The notes: a model not told the origin generated them from the sequence alone. A DNA stretch of 64,000 nucleotides from Calditrichia bacterium (GCA_028284445.1 JANQRS010000014.1:1-64000), one strand, 5' to 3'; positions 17,601-27,516 are shown, counted from the first letter of the stretch. Numbers and translations are program-made.

Positions 17601-18870
17601 GCTCATCGGTGATCCGGGCCGTCTGAAACAGGTGCTCATTAATTTGGCAAACAACGCCATCAAGTTTACGGAAACCGGAGAGGTTGTGGTCTATGTCCGG
17701 CGTGTTTCGGTTGAGAATGACGAGGTCGTTTGCCGTTTTGAGGTCTTGGATACCGGAATTGGTATTCCAGCGGAGCGCTGTCAATCCATCTTTGATTCAT
17801 TTTCGCAGGTAGATGCATCCACGACGCGCAAATTTGGCGGTACCGGGCTTGGATTGACCATTGCCAAGCAATTGGTGGACCTGATGGAGGGTGAAATCGG
17901 TGTTAGTAGTGAGCAAGGGAAGGGCTCAACATTTTGGTTCACGGCTCGCTTTAAGCTGCCTGAGCAAACACCGGAAACAGAATTTAATCGCCTGATTGAT
18001 CAGCGGGCAATGATCATCGATGACTCTGCTGCGCAGCGCCTCGCCTTGACAGAGCACTTGTCGCGTCACGGCTTGCTGGTTGAAGAAGCCATTGATGTCA
18101 AGGAGGGGCTGAAGAAACTGCGTGAAAGCCGTCGCGCATTGCCGCTTGTTCGCTATGTGCTGGCGGATGCCCGCCTCCAAGGCTTAAAGAATTTTGCAGA
18201 GAGCGTCAAGTCCACCGCCATTCTACACGAAAAGTTGATCTTGATCCTCGTTAATCCTATCAACAATGTTGCTGGTATCACCGAACTGCGTGCCAGTGGT
18301 TTCGACCGCATCATTAATCGTCCAATTAAGGACAGCCAGCTGCTTGATTGCCTCAATAGCGAAGTCGAGTCGGTCGCAGAAGTGGTTCCGGCCCAGCCAA
18401 TCATCAAGAAGCCGGAGCCGATCCCCATAGATACGGCCGTTATGGCGGAAAAAGCCAAGGCTGAAATCCTTCTGGTAGAAGACAATCGCGTCAATCAAAA
18501 AGTAGCTGCGCGGCTTCTGAAAAAGCGTGGCTACGCCGTTGACTGGGCGGAAAATGGCCGCATTGCCGTGGAGAAACTCGCTGAGCGCACCTTCGATCTG
18601 GTGTTGATGGATTTACAGATGCCCGAAATGGATGGCTTTGAGGCAACTCGAACGATTCGCGATCGCCAATCTGCTGTGCTGGATCATGAAGTACCGATCG
18701 TCGCCTTAACGGCCAACGCCATGAAAGGGGATAGGGAGAAGTGTCTCGATAGCGGCATGGATGATTATGTGAGTAAACCCATCAACGCTGTGGAGCTTTT
18801 TGCCGCCATCAAACGGCAGCTAAACAGAGCTGCTCAGGCAGACGGCAAAGAAACGGTGCCGACCACCTGA
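14623..18870 (+). CDS. Regulator-propeller hybrid sensor histidine kinase with two receivers
   Basis: A 1415-residue membrane hybrid kinase. After a signal or anchor segment (about 21-41) comes a large periplasmic two-component regulator propeller (about 45-690, with repeated [16 protein letters not shown] blades), a Y_Y_Y domain (about 748-808), one transmembrane helix (825-846), HisKA with phospho-acceptor H894 (SHELRTP), HATPase_c with [18 protein letters not shown] and GGTGLGL boxes, a divergent receiver (about 1128-1253, D1182) and a canonical receiver (about 1280-1400, D1330). There is no AraC-type DNA-binding domain, unlike many Bacteroides HTCS proteins, so output must go through another protein. 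Its start is TTG. No polysaccharide locus is adjacent, so the ligand cannot be guessed. The stop codon lies inside a perfect 16-bp inverted repeat. Confidence 0.93.
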   Translation: MKLLQFEQVCKVKLLLRSRSWRLTAVLILCLFGIADSLFAQQRFIRFQRITTEDGLSNSSVMAIHQDRYGFMWFGTRDGLNRYDGNRFYLFEHQIDDSTTLGHSNISGIYEDRQGRMWFATEGGGLNRFNRKTGEFKRFQHDPVDPASLPTNRLFAVAAEENDSTTILWLGGDDGIARFDIQSGTATAFRADPDDSTSLSNEYAYCLLIRKNGQLWVGTQNGLNHFDRTSQTFVRYNHGHDPENPFASAAIYKILEDHQGRLWIATDQGLGRYDDETDTFTAILPGVTVMEIYEDAQHQLWVGSEGLGLLQYNEADNSFREYRNDPVSQYSISDNRIRSIYEDDGGVMWVGTWIGGINKFENLRKSFDLVRNDPRDPNSLGAGIVYTLAEDAEGFVWIGTSKGLEKYNPETGEISRLAPDDNGKASFLGSSVFALAVDPTMTETVLWIGTERGLNCLNVPRKENVHFSAEPGNLQTITSNFITSLTFDHNDDLWIGAAYTGLSRMFRKTMKFEHFGYDPDDPYSLGDKNNFVACITATGDSTIWVGTFGGLAQFDFDSKRFNNYRYDPENPNSLNDNHVWSIAEGQDRHLWIGTEVGGLNLFDRNNNRFMHYTQKDGLSNDWVYGIIVDDANSVWVSTNDGLARFIPQTASFRNFDIFDGLQGSEFTPAHLKASDGRLYFGGNNGFNFFSPDSLTRNTYIPPIVITDLQIFNRSVKVGEDGDGRAILTRPISETSEIELNYDETVIAFEFSSLHYAYPHKNQYSYFMEGLDDDWNWVGNRTYVSYSNVPPGDYTFRVRGTNSDGVWNTIGASLKITITPPFWQTWWFRILSGLTIIGIVAAFFANLKQQNRRLEARVKVRTSELEESNSALIIARDNAEAAARAKSEFLANMSHELRTPMNGVIGMTSLLLETPLNAEQRDFAEVARVSGKNLLRVINDILDFSKIEAGKLDLEMVEFNLRQAMEDVAALLAIKAEEKGIRYATVMFRDLPTMLIGDPGRLKQVLINLANNAIKFTETGEVVVYVRRVSVENDEVVCRFEVLDTGIGIPAERCQSIFDSFSQVDASTTRKFGGTGLGLTIAKQLVDLMEGEIGVSSEQGKGSTFWFTARFKLPEQTPETEFNRLIDQRAMIIDDSAAQRLALTEHLSRHGLLVEEAIDVKEGLKKLRESRRALPLVRYVLADARLQGLKNFAESVKSTAILHEKLILILVNPINNVAGITELRASGFDRIINRPIKDSQLLDCLNSEVESVAEVVPAQPIIKKPEPIPIDTAVMAEKAKAEILLVEDNRVNQKVAARLLKKRGYAVDWAENGRIAVEKLAERTFDLVLMDLQMPEMDGFEATRTIRDRQSAVLDHEVPIVALTANAMKGDREKCLDSGMDDYVSKPINAVELFAAIKRQLNRAAQADGKETVPTT

Positions 18871-18881
18871 GCAGCTCTGTT
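18823..18881. terminator. Perfect 16-bp inverted repeat spanning the kinase stop codon
   Basis: Bases 18823-18838 and 18866-18881 are perfect reverse complements (AACAGAGCTGCTCAGG on the left) with a 27-nt loop; the TGA stop at 18868-18870 is in the right arm. Only GTGGAAAAATA follows, so there is no T-tract. It lies between convergent genes and may act as a bidirectional transcript end or mRNA-stability element. Confidence 0.6.
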
Positions 18882-18926
18882 GTGGAAAAATATGCAGGGG
18901 GTATCTAAACCCGTCTGAAGCGCTAA

Positions 18927-19535
18927 TTACCTGGCGCGTGCAAAATTCTTCGCTACTGCATCCCAATCGATCACATTAAAGAATGCGGAAACGTAATCGG
19001 GACGACGATTCTGATAGTTCAGATAATATGCGTGTTCCCAGACGTCCAGACCCAGAATCGGGGTAGCCCCGTCCATGACAGGATTGTCCTGGTTCGGTGT
19101 CGAAGTTACTTTCAAAGCGCCGTTGTCTACAACCAGCCATGCCCATCCGGAACCGAAGCGAGTGCCGGCGGCACTTGCGAAAGCGCTTTTGAATTCGTCA
19201 AAGCTGCCAAAGGTGCTGTTGATAGCATCAGCGAGGTCGCCGCTCGGCTCGCCACCGCCATTAGGGCTCATGCAAGACCAAAACAGCGTATGATTAAAGT
19301 GACCGCCGCCATTGTTGCGAACTGCTGTGCGAATGCCTTCCGGAACGCGATCCAGATTTGCCAGCAGATCAACCAAATCCTTGCCTTCCAAATCGCTGTT
19401 TCCTTCCAGAGCGGCATTTAATTTGGTGACATATCCATTATGATGCTTGCCATGATGAATTTCCATGGTGCGGGCATCTATATGAGGCTCAAGCGCGTTA
19501 TGAGCATACGGTAAATCAGGTAATTGATGTGCCAT
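18927..19535 (-). CDS. sodA: Superoxide dismutase, Fe/Mn family (probably Mn)
   Basis: A 202-residue enzyme converting superoxide to oxygen and hydrogen peroxide. The metal ligands lie in [20 protein letters not shown] and [12 protein letters not shown]. The NGGGHFNH and NQDNP contexts are those usual for manganese or cambialistic enzymes. No signal peptide is present, so it is cytoplasmic. It is divergent from the thiol-peroxidase gene across a 212-bp gap, which suggests coordinated oxidative-stress control. Confidence 0.96.
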   Translation of the reverse strand: MAHQLPDLPYAHNALEPHIDARTMEIHHGKHHNGYVTKLNAALEGNSDLEGKDLVDLLANLDRVPEGIRTAVRNNGGGHFNHTLFWSCMSPNGGGEPSGDLADAINSTFGSFDEFKSAFASAAGTRFGSGWAWLVVDNGALKVTSTPNQDNPVMDGATPILGLDVWEHAYYLNYQNRRPDYVSAFFNVIDWDAVAKNFARAR

Positions 19536-19747
19536 GCTGAAACCCTCTCGTTTGGTTGGTGAACTGTAGTAGATGAAACAATAAGGCGAATAAATTAGCT
19601 GTGATTTGACAGGGAGTCAAGTTCAAAAAGAAAACGGCTTGACTGGGAATAGCGGGCGTTTTATTATTGGGCTTCGTCGTTTGCGTAACCTCATTTTACC
19701 GGCGAGCATCAAACCTACAATTATTGAATAAATGCGGAGAAATAAAT

Positions 19748-20260
19748 ATGAGCACAGCAAGAAGCGTTGCATGGGGACCGGGCTCTGTTGCCCTTGGTGG
19801 TAATGGACTGAATGTCGGCGATAAAGCCCCGAATTTCACCTTGACCGGCAATGATTTGAAACCGGTAACCCTGGCTGACTTTGCAGGTAAGAACCTGGTT
19901 ATTTCCACCATCCCTTCGCTTGATACCGGCACCTGCGATACAGAAACCCGTCACTTCAATGAAGTTGCAGCATCATTGGGCGATGATGTAGAGATATTGA
20001 CAGTCAGTATGGACCTGCCTTTTGCACAAAAGCGTTGGTGTGGTGCTGCCGGAGTGGATCGCGTGACGACCCTGTCGGCACATACCAGTGAGCAATTTGG
20101 TGAAGATTATGGCGTGATTATTCCGCCGGTGCGTTTGCTTGCCCGCTGCGTATTTGTTGTGGATAAGGAAGGCACTGTTCGCTATGTGCAGGTCGTAGAG
20201 CAGACCGGTTCGGAGCCGGATTACGATCCGATTCTTGCTGCCGTTAAGGAACTCGCTTAA
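19748..20260 (+). CDS. tpx: Thiol peroxidase (Tpx, atypical 2-Cys peroxiredoxin)
   Basis: A 170-residue peroxiredoxin that reduces peroxides using thioredoxin. Peroxidatic C63 is in SLDTGTCDTETRHF and resolving C98 in QKRWCGA, the standard Tpx spacing. The frame is open from 19667, but the ATG at 19748 has GCGGAG upstream and gives the family's normal N-terminus. It is 24 bp upstream of the metal permease gene and opposite to sodA. Confidence 0.96.
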   Translation: MSTARSVAWGPGSVALGGNGLNVGDKAPNFTLTGNDLKPVTLADFAGKNLVISTIPSLDTGTCDTETRHFNEVAASLGDDVEILTVSMDLPFAQKRWCGAAGVDRVTTLSAHTSEQFGEDYGVIIPPVRLLARCVFVVDKEGTVRYVQVVEQTGSEPDYDPILAAVKELA

Positions 20261-20284
20261 ATATAAAAACAGGGAGCGTCATTC

Positions 20285-21532
20285 GTGAACGCAACAGATT
20301 TGCTGCTTACATTTCCCGGTGAGGTTTGGTTTTTGCTCAAGGAGATGGCACCTTATCTGCTTTTAGGATTCCTGATAGCTGGTATGTTGCATGTCATGAT
20401 CCCGCAAAGCGGGGTCATGAAGCATCTGTCCACCGGGGATACAAGTGCCGTCACGAAAGCTGCCCTCGTTGGCGTGCCTCTGCCACTCTGCTCTTGCGGC
20501 GTCATTCCGGTGGCGGCGCATTTGGAAAAGCAGGGGGCGAATCGCGGTCCGATTTTATCCTTCCTTATTTCAACGCCGACAACCGGGGTTGATTCCATTC
20601 TGGCGACATATGGCTTACTGGGACCGCTCCTGGCCATTGCCAGGCCCGTGGCCGCCTTATTCAACGGCATCTTCACCGGCGTATTGGTAAACAGGGATAG
20701 CGGAAAGGCGGTTCTGCCGGAAACGGCGTCCAAATCTGCCGGAACGGTTGCTGATCATAGCGGCAAGTCCATATCGCAAAAGGCTCGCATTGCCATGCGC
20801 TATGCCTTTGTTGATCTGATAGACGATACCGCTCGCTGGTTAGTTATCGGCATTCTTGCCGGCGCGGTCATCAGCACCCTGGTTCCGGCTTCCGTTATTG
20901 AAAATTACCTGGGCAGTGCCTGGATCGCCTATCCGGCGATGATCCTCGTCGGTATTCCGATGTATGTTTGTGCAACCGGGTCTATTCCCATTGCTGCATC
21001 GCTGATTATGAAGGGCATGTCTCCCGGCGCCGGTTTCATTTTCCTTTTTGCCGGTCCGGCGACAAATACGGCAACCATCTCTTTTGTCGGCGGCACAATG
21101 GGCAAACGCGTACTGGCAATTTATGTCGGAACCATTCTTGTTTGCAGCCTGATCTTTGGGGCACTCATTGATGCAATCTGGCTCTATGCAGGGTCCCCGG
21201 CGCTTCTGGTGGGCGGCCCGATGGAAATGTTGCCATCTTGGTTGGGGATTAGCTCTGCGATTGGGCTGACTGTCTTGTTGATGTGGAGCTTTGTTCAGCC
21301 CTGGTTTGGCAAGACTCCGCACGAATCAGACCTGGACTTGATGGTCAGTGATATGAACTGCGATCACTGCCGGCGGACCATTGAAGATGTGTTGACCGGC
21401 GTCGAAGATGTGGAAGAAGTTTATGTGAATCTCGAAGAGCGTCGTGTGCGGGTAAATGGTGCTGCGAAACGCAGTCAGGTCGTTACCGCAATTGAAAACG
21501 CCGGCTATCACGTCGAGGATGAAACGCTTTAG
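20285..21532 (+). CDS. SO_0444-type Cu/Zn efflux permease fused to an HMA domain
   Basis: A 415-residue inner-membrane permease with about eight to ten transmembrane helices and the family signature PLPLCSCGVIPVAAHL near residue 62. The second half repeats the permease fold (GIPMYVCATGSIPIAASL). From about residue 348 there is a cytoplasmic heavy-metal-associated domain with MNCDHC as the metal-binding CxxC. Proteins of this group export copper, zinc or arsenic-type ions; the HMA domain favours a soft metal cation. It is probably co-transcribed with tpx (24-bp gap) and followed by a Lon-N gene after 18 bp. Confidence 0.88.
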   Translation: MNATDLLLTFPGEVWFLLKEMAPYLLLGFLIAGMLHVMIPQSGVMKHLSTGDTSAVTKAALVGVPLPLCSCGVIPVAAHLEKQGANRGPILSFLISTPTTGVDSILATYGLLGPLLAIARPVAALFNGIFTGVLVNRDSGKAVLPETASKSAGTVADHSGKSISQKARIAMRYAFVDLIDDTARWLVIGILAGAVISTLVPASVIENYLGSAWIAYPAMILVGIPMYVCATGSIPIAASLIMKGMSPGAGFIFLFAGPATNTATISFVGGTMGKRVLAIYVGTILVCSLIFGALIDAIWLYAGSPALLVGGPMEMLPSWLGISSAIGLTVLLMWSFVQPWFGKTPHESDLDLMVSDMNCDHCRRTIEDVLTGVEDVEEVYVNLEERRVRVNGAAKRSQVVTAIENAGYHVEDETL

Positions 21533-21550
21533 CGAAATTGGAGTACCGGC

Positions 21551-22180
21551 ATGTCGACCACTAAAAAAATCCCCCTTTTTCCGCTTGGCGTTGTCTTATT
21601 TCCCGGCATTGCCCTTCCATTGCATATTTTCGAAGACCGCTATAAAGAGATGATTGGTCATTGCATCGATAATGACCTTGAATTTGGGGTGGTTTTTCAC
21701 GATGGGGAAAATTTGCGCACGGTCGGCTGCACGGCGCGTGTGATGTCGGTATTGAAAACATATGAAGATGGTCGCATGGACATCATATCGGAAGGGGAGA
21801 AGCGTTTTCGCTTGGCGTCATTTCTGGATGATAAATCCTACTATGAAGGTGACGTTGAGTTCCTGAGCGAAGAGCAGCTCGATGGCGACAAGGTGAATGC
21901 TGAGCTATTGCAGACGGCACGTGCTCTGCTTAAAAAGACAATCTTGCGCCTCGATGCCTCTTACGATACCACGCGTCTCGACGACCTCAGCGCGCGGGAG
22001 GTCTCTTATATGATTGCCGCCAATGCTGGATTTAGCGCAGCGAATAAGCAGCAGCTCCTTGAACTCATGAGCATTACCGAACGCTTGAAAATGGCAATCG
22101 ATTGGGCTGATAAATTGGTGAAGAAGGCTACAGATGCTGTTCATCGCAATGGCATCATATCGAAAAATGGAAAACATTAA
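21551..22180 (+). CDS. Lon N-terminal (substrate-binding) domain protein
   Basis: A 209-residue stand-alone LON_substr_bdg protein with no ATPase or protease domain. The start PLFPLGVVLFPGIALPLHIFE and ERYKEM-like DRYKEMIGHC are the family signature, and the C-terminal half is helical as in the Lon N-terminal bundle. Such proteins may act as adaptors or unfolding sensors; their function is not settled. GGAG lies seven bases upstream of the ATG. It is 46 bp upstream of an aminopeptidase, a possible functional partner in peptide turnover. Confidence 0.9.
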   Translation: MSTTKKIPLFPLGVVLFPGIALPLHIFEDRYKEMIGHCIDNDLEFGVVFHDGENLRTVGCTARVMSVLKTYEDGRMDIISEGEKRFRLASFLDDKSYYEGDVEFLSEEQLDGDKVNAELLQTARALLKKTILRLDASYDTTRLDDLSAREVSYMIAANAGFSAANKQQLLELMSITERLKMAIDWADKLVKKATDAVHRNGIISKNGKH

Positions 22181-22226
22181 TTGCAATGTCCCGGATATCC
22201 CGGAATAAGGAAATACTGGAGTCGTT

Positions 22227-23342
22227 ATGAAAGATCCACGGATTCAAAAACTGGCTGATGTATTGGTCCATCATTCAACCGAATTGAAAGAAGGCGACAA
22301 CGTTTTGATTGAAGCGTTTGATGTGCCTCATGACTTAACAAATACCCTGGTTCAAACTGCCGCAAAGGCCGGCGCTCGTCCATTTGTGCATCTAAAAAGT
22401 AATCTGGTTGTGCGAGAGTTATTGCTGAATGGCAGCGATGAGCAGCTCTCTATTGTTGGCGAGAATGAACTGGCGCTAATGAAGCAAATGGATGCCTATA
22501 TCGGTATTCGCGGTAGTCAGAATGTCAATGAACTGTCTGATGTTGGTCAGGAGAAGATGCGTCTTTACCAGGATCATGTGTTGAAACCGGTGCATTTCCA
22601 TGAACGGGTGAACAATACCCGCTGGGTGATTCTTCGCTACCCCAATCCCTCTTTTGCTCAACAGGCCGGTATGAGCAGCGCTGCCTTTGAGGACTTTTTC
22701 TTCGACGTTTGCACGATGGATTATGCGCGGATGTGCACAGCTATGGCCCCGCTGAAGAAGCGCATGGAAATGACCGACCGAGTGCATATCAAAGGGCCGA
22801 ATACGGACTTGCGCTTTTCTATAAAGGGGATTCCGGTGATTGGCTGTTCCGGCGAAAATAATATCCCTGACGGAGAAGTATTTACTGCCCCGGTGCGCGA
22901 TTCAGTCAACGGCGAAATTCGTTTTAACACCCCAACGATTTACCAGGGCACCAGTTTCTCCGACATCTATCTGCGTTTCGAAGACGGCAAGATTGTTGAG
23001 GCAAAGGCGGACAAGAGCGATAAGCTCAACGAGATCCTCGATAGCGACGAGGGCGGTCGTTATATTGGGGAGTTTGCCATCGGTTTTAATCCTTATGTAA
23101 CGCGACCAATGCTCGACATCCTCTTTGATGAAAAGATGGCCGGTTCTTTCCATTTTACCCCCGGTCAGGCATATGAAATTGCCGATAACGGCAATCGTTC
23201 GCGAATTCACTGGGACATGGTGATGAGGCAAACGGCGGATCTCGGCGGTGGAGAAATATGGTTCGACGATGAACTGATTCGCAAAGACGGTGTTTTTGTT
23301 GGGGATGGCCTGCAAGGCCTTAATCCGGAAAATCTGAAGTAA
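22227..23342 (+). CDS. M29-family aminopeptidase
   Basis: A 371-residue cytoplasmic metallo-aminopeptidase of peptidase family M29 (aminopeptidase T/AmpS-like). Family blocks include the N-terminal LVHHSTELKEGDNVLIEA, GPNTDLRFSIKG, the metal-ligand region CSGENNIPDGEVFTAPV, GRYIGEFAIG and HWDMV. The substrate range of the family is broad, releasing N-terminal residues. It lies in a same-strand run after the Lon-N gene. Confidence 0.93.
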   Translation: MKDPRIQKLADVLVHHSTELKEGDNVLIEAFDVPHDLTNTLVQTAAKAGARPFVHLKSNLVVRELLLNGSDEQLSIVGENELALMKQMDAYIGIRGSQNVNELSDVGQEKMRLYQDHVLKPVHFHERVNNTRWVILRYPNPSFAQQAGMSSAAFEDFFFDVCTMDYARMCTAMAPLKKRMEMTDRVHIKGPNTDLRFSIKGIPVIGCSGENNIPDGEVFTAPVRDSVNGEIRFNTPTIYQGTSFSDIYLRFEDGKIVEAKADKSDKLNEILDSDEGGRYIGEFAIGFNPYVTRPMLDILFDEKMAGSFHFTPGQAYEIADNGNRSRIHWDMVMRQTADLGGGEIWFDDELIRKDGVFVGDGLQGLNPENLK

Positions 23343-23512
23343 AAGCCAGGTCCTTGAAAGATGCAATTTGCATAATTGACCTGCAATACATTTTGAATCA
23401 ACTTACGGTTGTATGTTGGAGAGTTTGCTGACAGGTGCAAGGTCCTTCACAACTTGCAAAAAGCAGCGGCGGCGGTAAAAGCGACAAGCCTGGCGGAACG
23501 GAAGACACGACA

Positions 23513-24307
23513 ATGATTGATATCCATAATCACATTATCTACGACTTTGACGACGGTCCGGAAACACTGGACAAGTCTCTGGAGATGTTGCAGATTGCAG
23601 CAGATCAAGGCATTACGGATGTTTTTGCGACCTCACACTTCAACGAGCTGATCCGTCCGGAGATGGAGCATGACTATTTTAAGAAGCTTCAAATCCTGCG
23701 CAGCAAGGTGGAGTCTTCCGGCATACCGCTAAAGTTACACTCCGGTGGCGAAATGATGTATCATCATTACATTCAGGATACCGTCAAGGCCAGTCGTGTC
23801 GGCACGCTGGGACAAAAGGGGCTCTATGTGTTGATGGAATTTCCGATGTTCCTGATGCCGAATGGCGCGGAAGAAGCGATCTTTAAATTGAATATGGAAA
23901 ATTTCATTCCGATTGTTGCCCATCCTGAACGCTACACGACCATCATGGAAAGCCCGGAAAAGGCGCTGAAGTTCATCAAGTATGGCGCACTGCTACAGGT
24001 GAATTGCGGCAGCGTGCTGGGCGATTTTGGCAAGACCGTGCAGAGCGCAGCAATGTGGCTCATCGAACGTCAGTTTGTCCACTTCCTGGGCTCTGATGCA
24101 CATGCACCGAAAGGCCGGTCGTTCAAAATGAAAGCGGCAGCAGAATATCTTGCGGGCCGGGTCGACGAGTATTATATCGAAAAGTTGGTGCGTGGCAATG
24201 CCGAGGCGATCATCACCAATGATCCCCTTGAAAAAGTCGAAGTCGATGAGGAAGAGACTGCACCGAAAGGTCTATTTGGCCGCTTTCGTCAGAAGTTTCT
24301 CCGTTAA
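23513..24307 (+). CDS. CpsB/YwqE-type tyrosine-protein phosphatase (PHP fold)
   Basis: A 264-residue PHP-domain protein. Metal ligands are visible in IDIHNHIIYDFDDG at the start, HPERY in the middle and GSDAHAP near the end. Characterised relatives dephosphorylate bacterial tyrosine kinases that control capsule export. The frame is open from a GTG at 23435, but the ATG at 23513 matches the family N-terminus. No Wzc-type kinase or capsule gene is in the window. The last 25 residues are charged and unconserved. Confidence 0.9.
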   Translation: MIDIHNHIIYDFDDGPETLDKSLEMLQIAADQGITDVFATSHFNELIRPEMEHDYFKKLQILRSKVESSGIPLKLHSGGEMMYHHYIQDTVKASRVGTLGQKGLYVLMEFPMFLMPNGAEEAIFKLNMENFIPIVAHPERYTTIMESPEKALKFIKYGALLQVNCGSVLGDFGKTVQSAAMWLIERQFVHFLGSDAHAPKGRSFKMKAAAEYLAGRVDEYYIEKLVRGNAEAIITNDPLEKVEVDEEETAPKGLFGRFRQKFLR

Positions 24308-24612
24308 GGATTGATAGATCCTGGTTGTTAGTTGTTAGTTAAAGACGTTTGACCACTACGTGGTCTTTTGATGTGAAAAGAAAATGTGTGTCATTTGTCA
24401 TTTCCCCCAATGCCACTGTCACTGTCTAAACTCCTGTTTTCTGTTGATTTTGAGATCGCTCGCCCCCGCATATACCCGAACAAAAATGCTTGTTTTTGAC
24501 GGTGCTGCCTTCTACATTTATGGATTGAAAATCTACCGGACTAAGAGAGCCGTAAGTGGGCGGCCTGGCCCATTGGATGTCCGGATGAATGCCCATCTGA
24601 GGAGAGAACTGC
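24308..24612. other. Intergenic region, 305 bp
   Basis: No convincing gene. A short stem GACCAC-TAC-GTGGTC (24351-24365) followed by TTTTG is a weak terminator candidate for the phosphatase gene. The rest probably carries the promoter of the downstream Fe-S oxidoreductase, but no clear box stands out. Confidence 0.4.
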
Positions 24613-26661
24613 ATGACTGCCACCGGCACGCCTGTAACCAAAATCATATTTGCCATTATACTCGCGATCTCTGTTGGTACATTTGTGTTCCTGATGATTC
24701 GTCGATACAAAGTGCTGACCATTGCCAAGCCGATTGATCGCTTTAATAATTATTGGGAACGCTTCAAAGGCGTGTTGATATATTATCTTGGGCAGCGCCG
24801 AATTCTGGACCCGAAGCACAAGATGGCCGGCTTAATGCATGCCTTGATCTTCTGGGGGTTCGTGGCGGTCTCCATCAATACTCTTCATCTCATTGGCAGG
24901 GCATTCTTTCCTGAATTTCATCTGCCGTTTTTTGGAAAAGATGGATTCCTTGGTGCGCCATATATATTTCTGCGTGACGTCTTCGAAATCGTCGTCTTCT
25001 CAATGATTTTTGTTGCCGGCTTCCGACGCCTGTTTATCCGCCCGGAACGCATTACGCTGTCCTGGGATGCAGCCCTGATTCTCAGCCTGATTGGTCTGCT
25101 GATGCTTACAGATTTCTTCATCAATGGGGCAGAAGTGGCCCTGCACGGTGAGACCAGTGAAGCCTATTCATTTATGGCGCATGTCATGGGCAATCTTTTT
25201 CAATCGATGGGGCTGTCTGCATCGACCTTGACGTCGATTTTTCATGTCAGTTGGTGGATACATATGGTTGACCTGCTCTTTTTCCTGGCCTATCTGCCTA
25301 TCTCTAAACACTTCCACGTGGTTACTTCCGTATTTAATGTCTTCTATCGCAATCTCGAGCCAAGCACCCTGCCCCATATGGACCTGGAAGATGATGACCT
25401 CGAGAATTTTGGCGTTTCGCAGATTGAGCAGTTTGACTGGAAAGACATCATGGATGTTTATACCTGCACGGAATGTGGCCGTTGTCAGGCTGCCTGCCCT
25501 GCCTATGCGACAGAGAAACCGTTGTCGCCGAAGAAGGTAAATGAGGAAATGCGCGAGCACCTTTTCGAAAAGACACCGTGGCTGCTGCAAATGACCGGGC
25601 AGGGCGATGGTGATGTCGAGATATATGATGGTCCGAATCTGGTTGGTGAGGTGATCAAGGATGAAACCATCTGGTCCTGCACCACGTGCAAAGCCTGTGA
25701 AGAAGCTTGCCCGCTCTTTATCGATTTTATCGATCGTTTCGTGGAAATGCGTCGCCACCTGGTTCTTGAAGAGAGCCGCTTTCCATCCGAATTGACCAAT
25801 ATTTTTAAGAATCTTGAGAATAGTGGTAATCCCTGGGGGATCGCCGCAGAAGATCGCGAAAAATGGATGGACGGTCTGGATATTCCGAAAATGCGCGACA
25901 AGTCGGAGGAAGTGGAATATCTATTCTTCGTTGGCTGCGCCGGTGCTTTTGACCAACGTAGTCAGAAGACTGTTCAGGCACTCTCGGAAATCCTCAATCA
26001 GGCGGGCGCCAATTATGCCGTGCTTGGTAAAGAGGAAACCTGCACAGGCGATCCGGCTCGTCGGGTTGGCAACGAGTATCTCTATCAGATGATGGCCATG
26101 CAGAATGTTGAAATGCTGAATGAGAAAAGCTTCAAGAAGGTCATTACCAGCTGTCCACACTGCTACAATACGATTCGAAATGAATACCCGCAGCTTGGCG
26201 GTAACTTCGAAGTGCTTCATCATACCGAAGTGATAGCTGATTTGGTCAAGCGTGGTAAAATCCAACTGACCGGCAGCATCGACAAGACCATTACTTACCA
26301 CGATTCCTGTTATTTGGGCCGTCACAATGATATCTACGACTCACCCCGTGACATCCTGTCTGCGATTCCCGGTGTGAAGCTGGAAGAGATGCCACGTTCG
26401 AAAAATAAGGGATTTTGCTGCGGCGCCGGCGGTGGAAGAATGTGGCTTGAAGAAGACAAACCTCGCGTGAATCAAAACCGGGTTGACGAAGCGGCAACGG
26501 AAACCAATGCCAGTCTGGTTAGTACCGCCTGTCCTTTTTGCTCAATTATGGTTGACGATGGGATCAACGAAACCGGACGGCAAGAGCAGTTGGAAACGCG
26601 AGACATTGCCATCCTGGTCGCTGAATCGATGAACAAGAACGGTAGCAAAAATGGAAGCTAG
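24613..26661 (+). CDS. HdrD-like Fe-S oxidoreductase fused to a cytochrome b-type membrane domain
   Basis: A 682-residue membrane-bound oxidoreductase. The first 250 residues contain five or six hydrophobic helices of the NarI/HdrE type with His residues for haem. Two 4Fe-4S motifs follow, CTECGRCQAACP from C285 and CTTCKACEEACP from C356. The C-terminal half has two CCG (DUF224) domains, seen in CTGDPARRVGNE, SCPHCYNT, YHDSCYLGRHN, FCCGAGGGRMW and CPFC. This architecture occurs in HdrDE-like and EtfAB:quinone oxidoreductases, passing electrons between a soluble donor and the quinone pool. No etfAB is adjacent, so the donor is unknown. It converges on a DUF1223 gene with stops 4 bp apart. Confidence 0.88.
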   Translation: MTATGTPVTKIIFAIILAISVGTFVFLMIRRYKVLTIAKPIDRFNNYWERFKGVLIYYLGQRRILDPKHKMAGLMHALIFWGFVAVSINTLHLIGRAFFPEFHLPFFGKDGFLGAPYIFLRDVFEIVVFSMIFVAGFRRLFIRPERITLSWDAALILSLIGLLMLTDFFINGAEVALHGETSEAYSFMAHVMGNLFQSMGLSASTLTSIFHVSWWIHMVDLLFFLAYLPISKHFHVVTSVFNVFYRNLEPSTLPHMDLEDDDLENFGVSQIEQFDWKDIMDVYTCTECGRCQAACPAYATEKPLSPKKVNEEMREHLFEKTPWLLQMTGQGDGDVEIYDGPNLVGEVIKDETIWSCTTCKACEEACPLFIDFIDRFVEMRRHLVLEESRFPSELTNIFKNLENSGNPWGIAAEDREKWMDGLDIPKMRDKSEEVEYLFFVGCAGAFDQRSQKTVQALSEILNQAGANYAVLGKEETCTGDPARRVGNEYLYQMMAMQNVEMLNEKSFKKVITSCPHCYNTIRNEYPQLGGNFEVLHHTEVIADLVKRGKIQLTGSIDKTITYHDSCYLGRHNDIYDSPRDILSAIPGVKLEEMPRSKNKGFCCGAGGGRMWLEEDKPRVNQNRVDEAATETNASLVSTACPFCSIMVDDGINETGRQEQLETRDIAILVAESMNKNGSKNGS

Positions 26662-26664
26662 GGC

Positions 26665-27516
26665 CTAGCGATCCGCGCTTTGAGGTGAATTCTCGCTGAT
26701 GTCCGATGTTTCGGCGCGGGCAGCTGCAACAATTTTCATCGTTCCCTTCTCCTGCGCATAGACGATGCATTCCATATCATTTGCGGAGGTGTTTTCCGGC
26801 AGGGACAGCGTTACAGTTTCCTGATCCTGTCCGGTCAATCGGAGAGACTTGAAATCGCGAACCACGTTCGCATGCACCAGGTGCCGCCCACGATTTTCCC
26901 CCCGGGAAACGTCATTTGCCACTTGGCGCTGAACCAGGGCGACATTGAGACGATTTCCCTCGAATGCCTTCAAATTGCCGATCAAAACCGTGATGCGCTG
27001 ATCTGCCGTCACTGTCGATGTCGTCAGCTCGCCTGCCGGAATACTTTTCTTCAATGACCGCTCGATACTACTTTTGGCCTGCTGTCGGCGTGATCCAACA
27101 AATTCATCGTTGCCGTTCACGATCATTTGTGGCGTATAAATTCGCGAGCTGCGAAAGGCCTGCGCGTAGCGACGCTGCCGGTCTGACCACGCCTGATCGC
27201 TGAATGGATCTTTCCAACCGAGATAATCCCAATAATCAACGTGAAATGACAGAAGGTAGACCGGCTGGTCCTTATAGGCAGTCGCAAAGTCGTTTAACAG
27301 GCGATCCGCCGGAGGGCAGCTGGAACATCCCTGTGAGGTAAAGAGTTCAACTACCGCGAACCCGCTGGCGCTTGTGGTCTCAGGCGCTTCTGAAGAAATT
27401 GCCTTGCCGGCGGAAATGGTGAGAAACGCGATAAAGAGAAAGCAGGCAAAAGAGGCGATTCCCAAAAAGTTTGCTGCGAGGGACGTCGAGTTTAGAAATG
27501 TCATTGGTGTTTTCAT
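26665..27516 (-). CDS. DUF1223 secreted thioredoxin-like protein
   Basis: A protein of about 283 residues in the DUF1223 family. An N-terminal hydrophobic segment (signal peptide or anchor) precedes VVELFTSQGCSSCPPADRLL, a thioredoxin-like CxxC active-site region, then FHVDYWDYLGWKDPF and YTPQMIVNG, all typical. The frame is open from 27537, but the ATG at 27516 has GGATGG upstream. The function is unknown; the fold suggests periplasmic thiol chemistry. Confidence 0.88.
   Translation of the reverse strand: MKTPMTFLNSTSLAANFLGIASFACFLFIAFLTISAGKAISSEAPETTSASGFAVVELFTSQGCSSCPPADRLLNDFATAYKDQPVYLLSFHVDYWDYLGWKDPFSDQAWSDRQRRYAQAFRSSRIYTPQMIVNGNDEFVGSRRQQAKSSIERSLKKSIPAGELTTSTVTADQRITVLIGNLKAFEGNRLNVALVQRQVANDVSRGENRGRHLVHANVVRDFKSLRLTGQDQETVTLSLPENTSANDMECIVYAQEKGTMKIVAAARAETSDISENSPQSADR

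Noticed and set aside
24384..24737. 117-codon plus-strand frame before the Fe-S oxidoreductase
   Set aside because: Overlaps the true gene start in another frame, has no ribosome-binding site and no homology.
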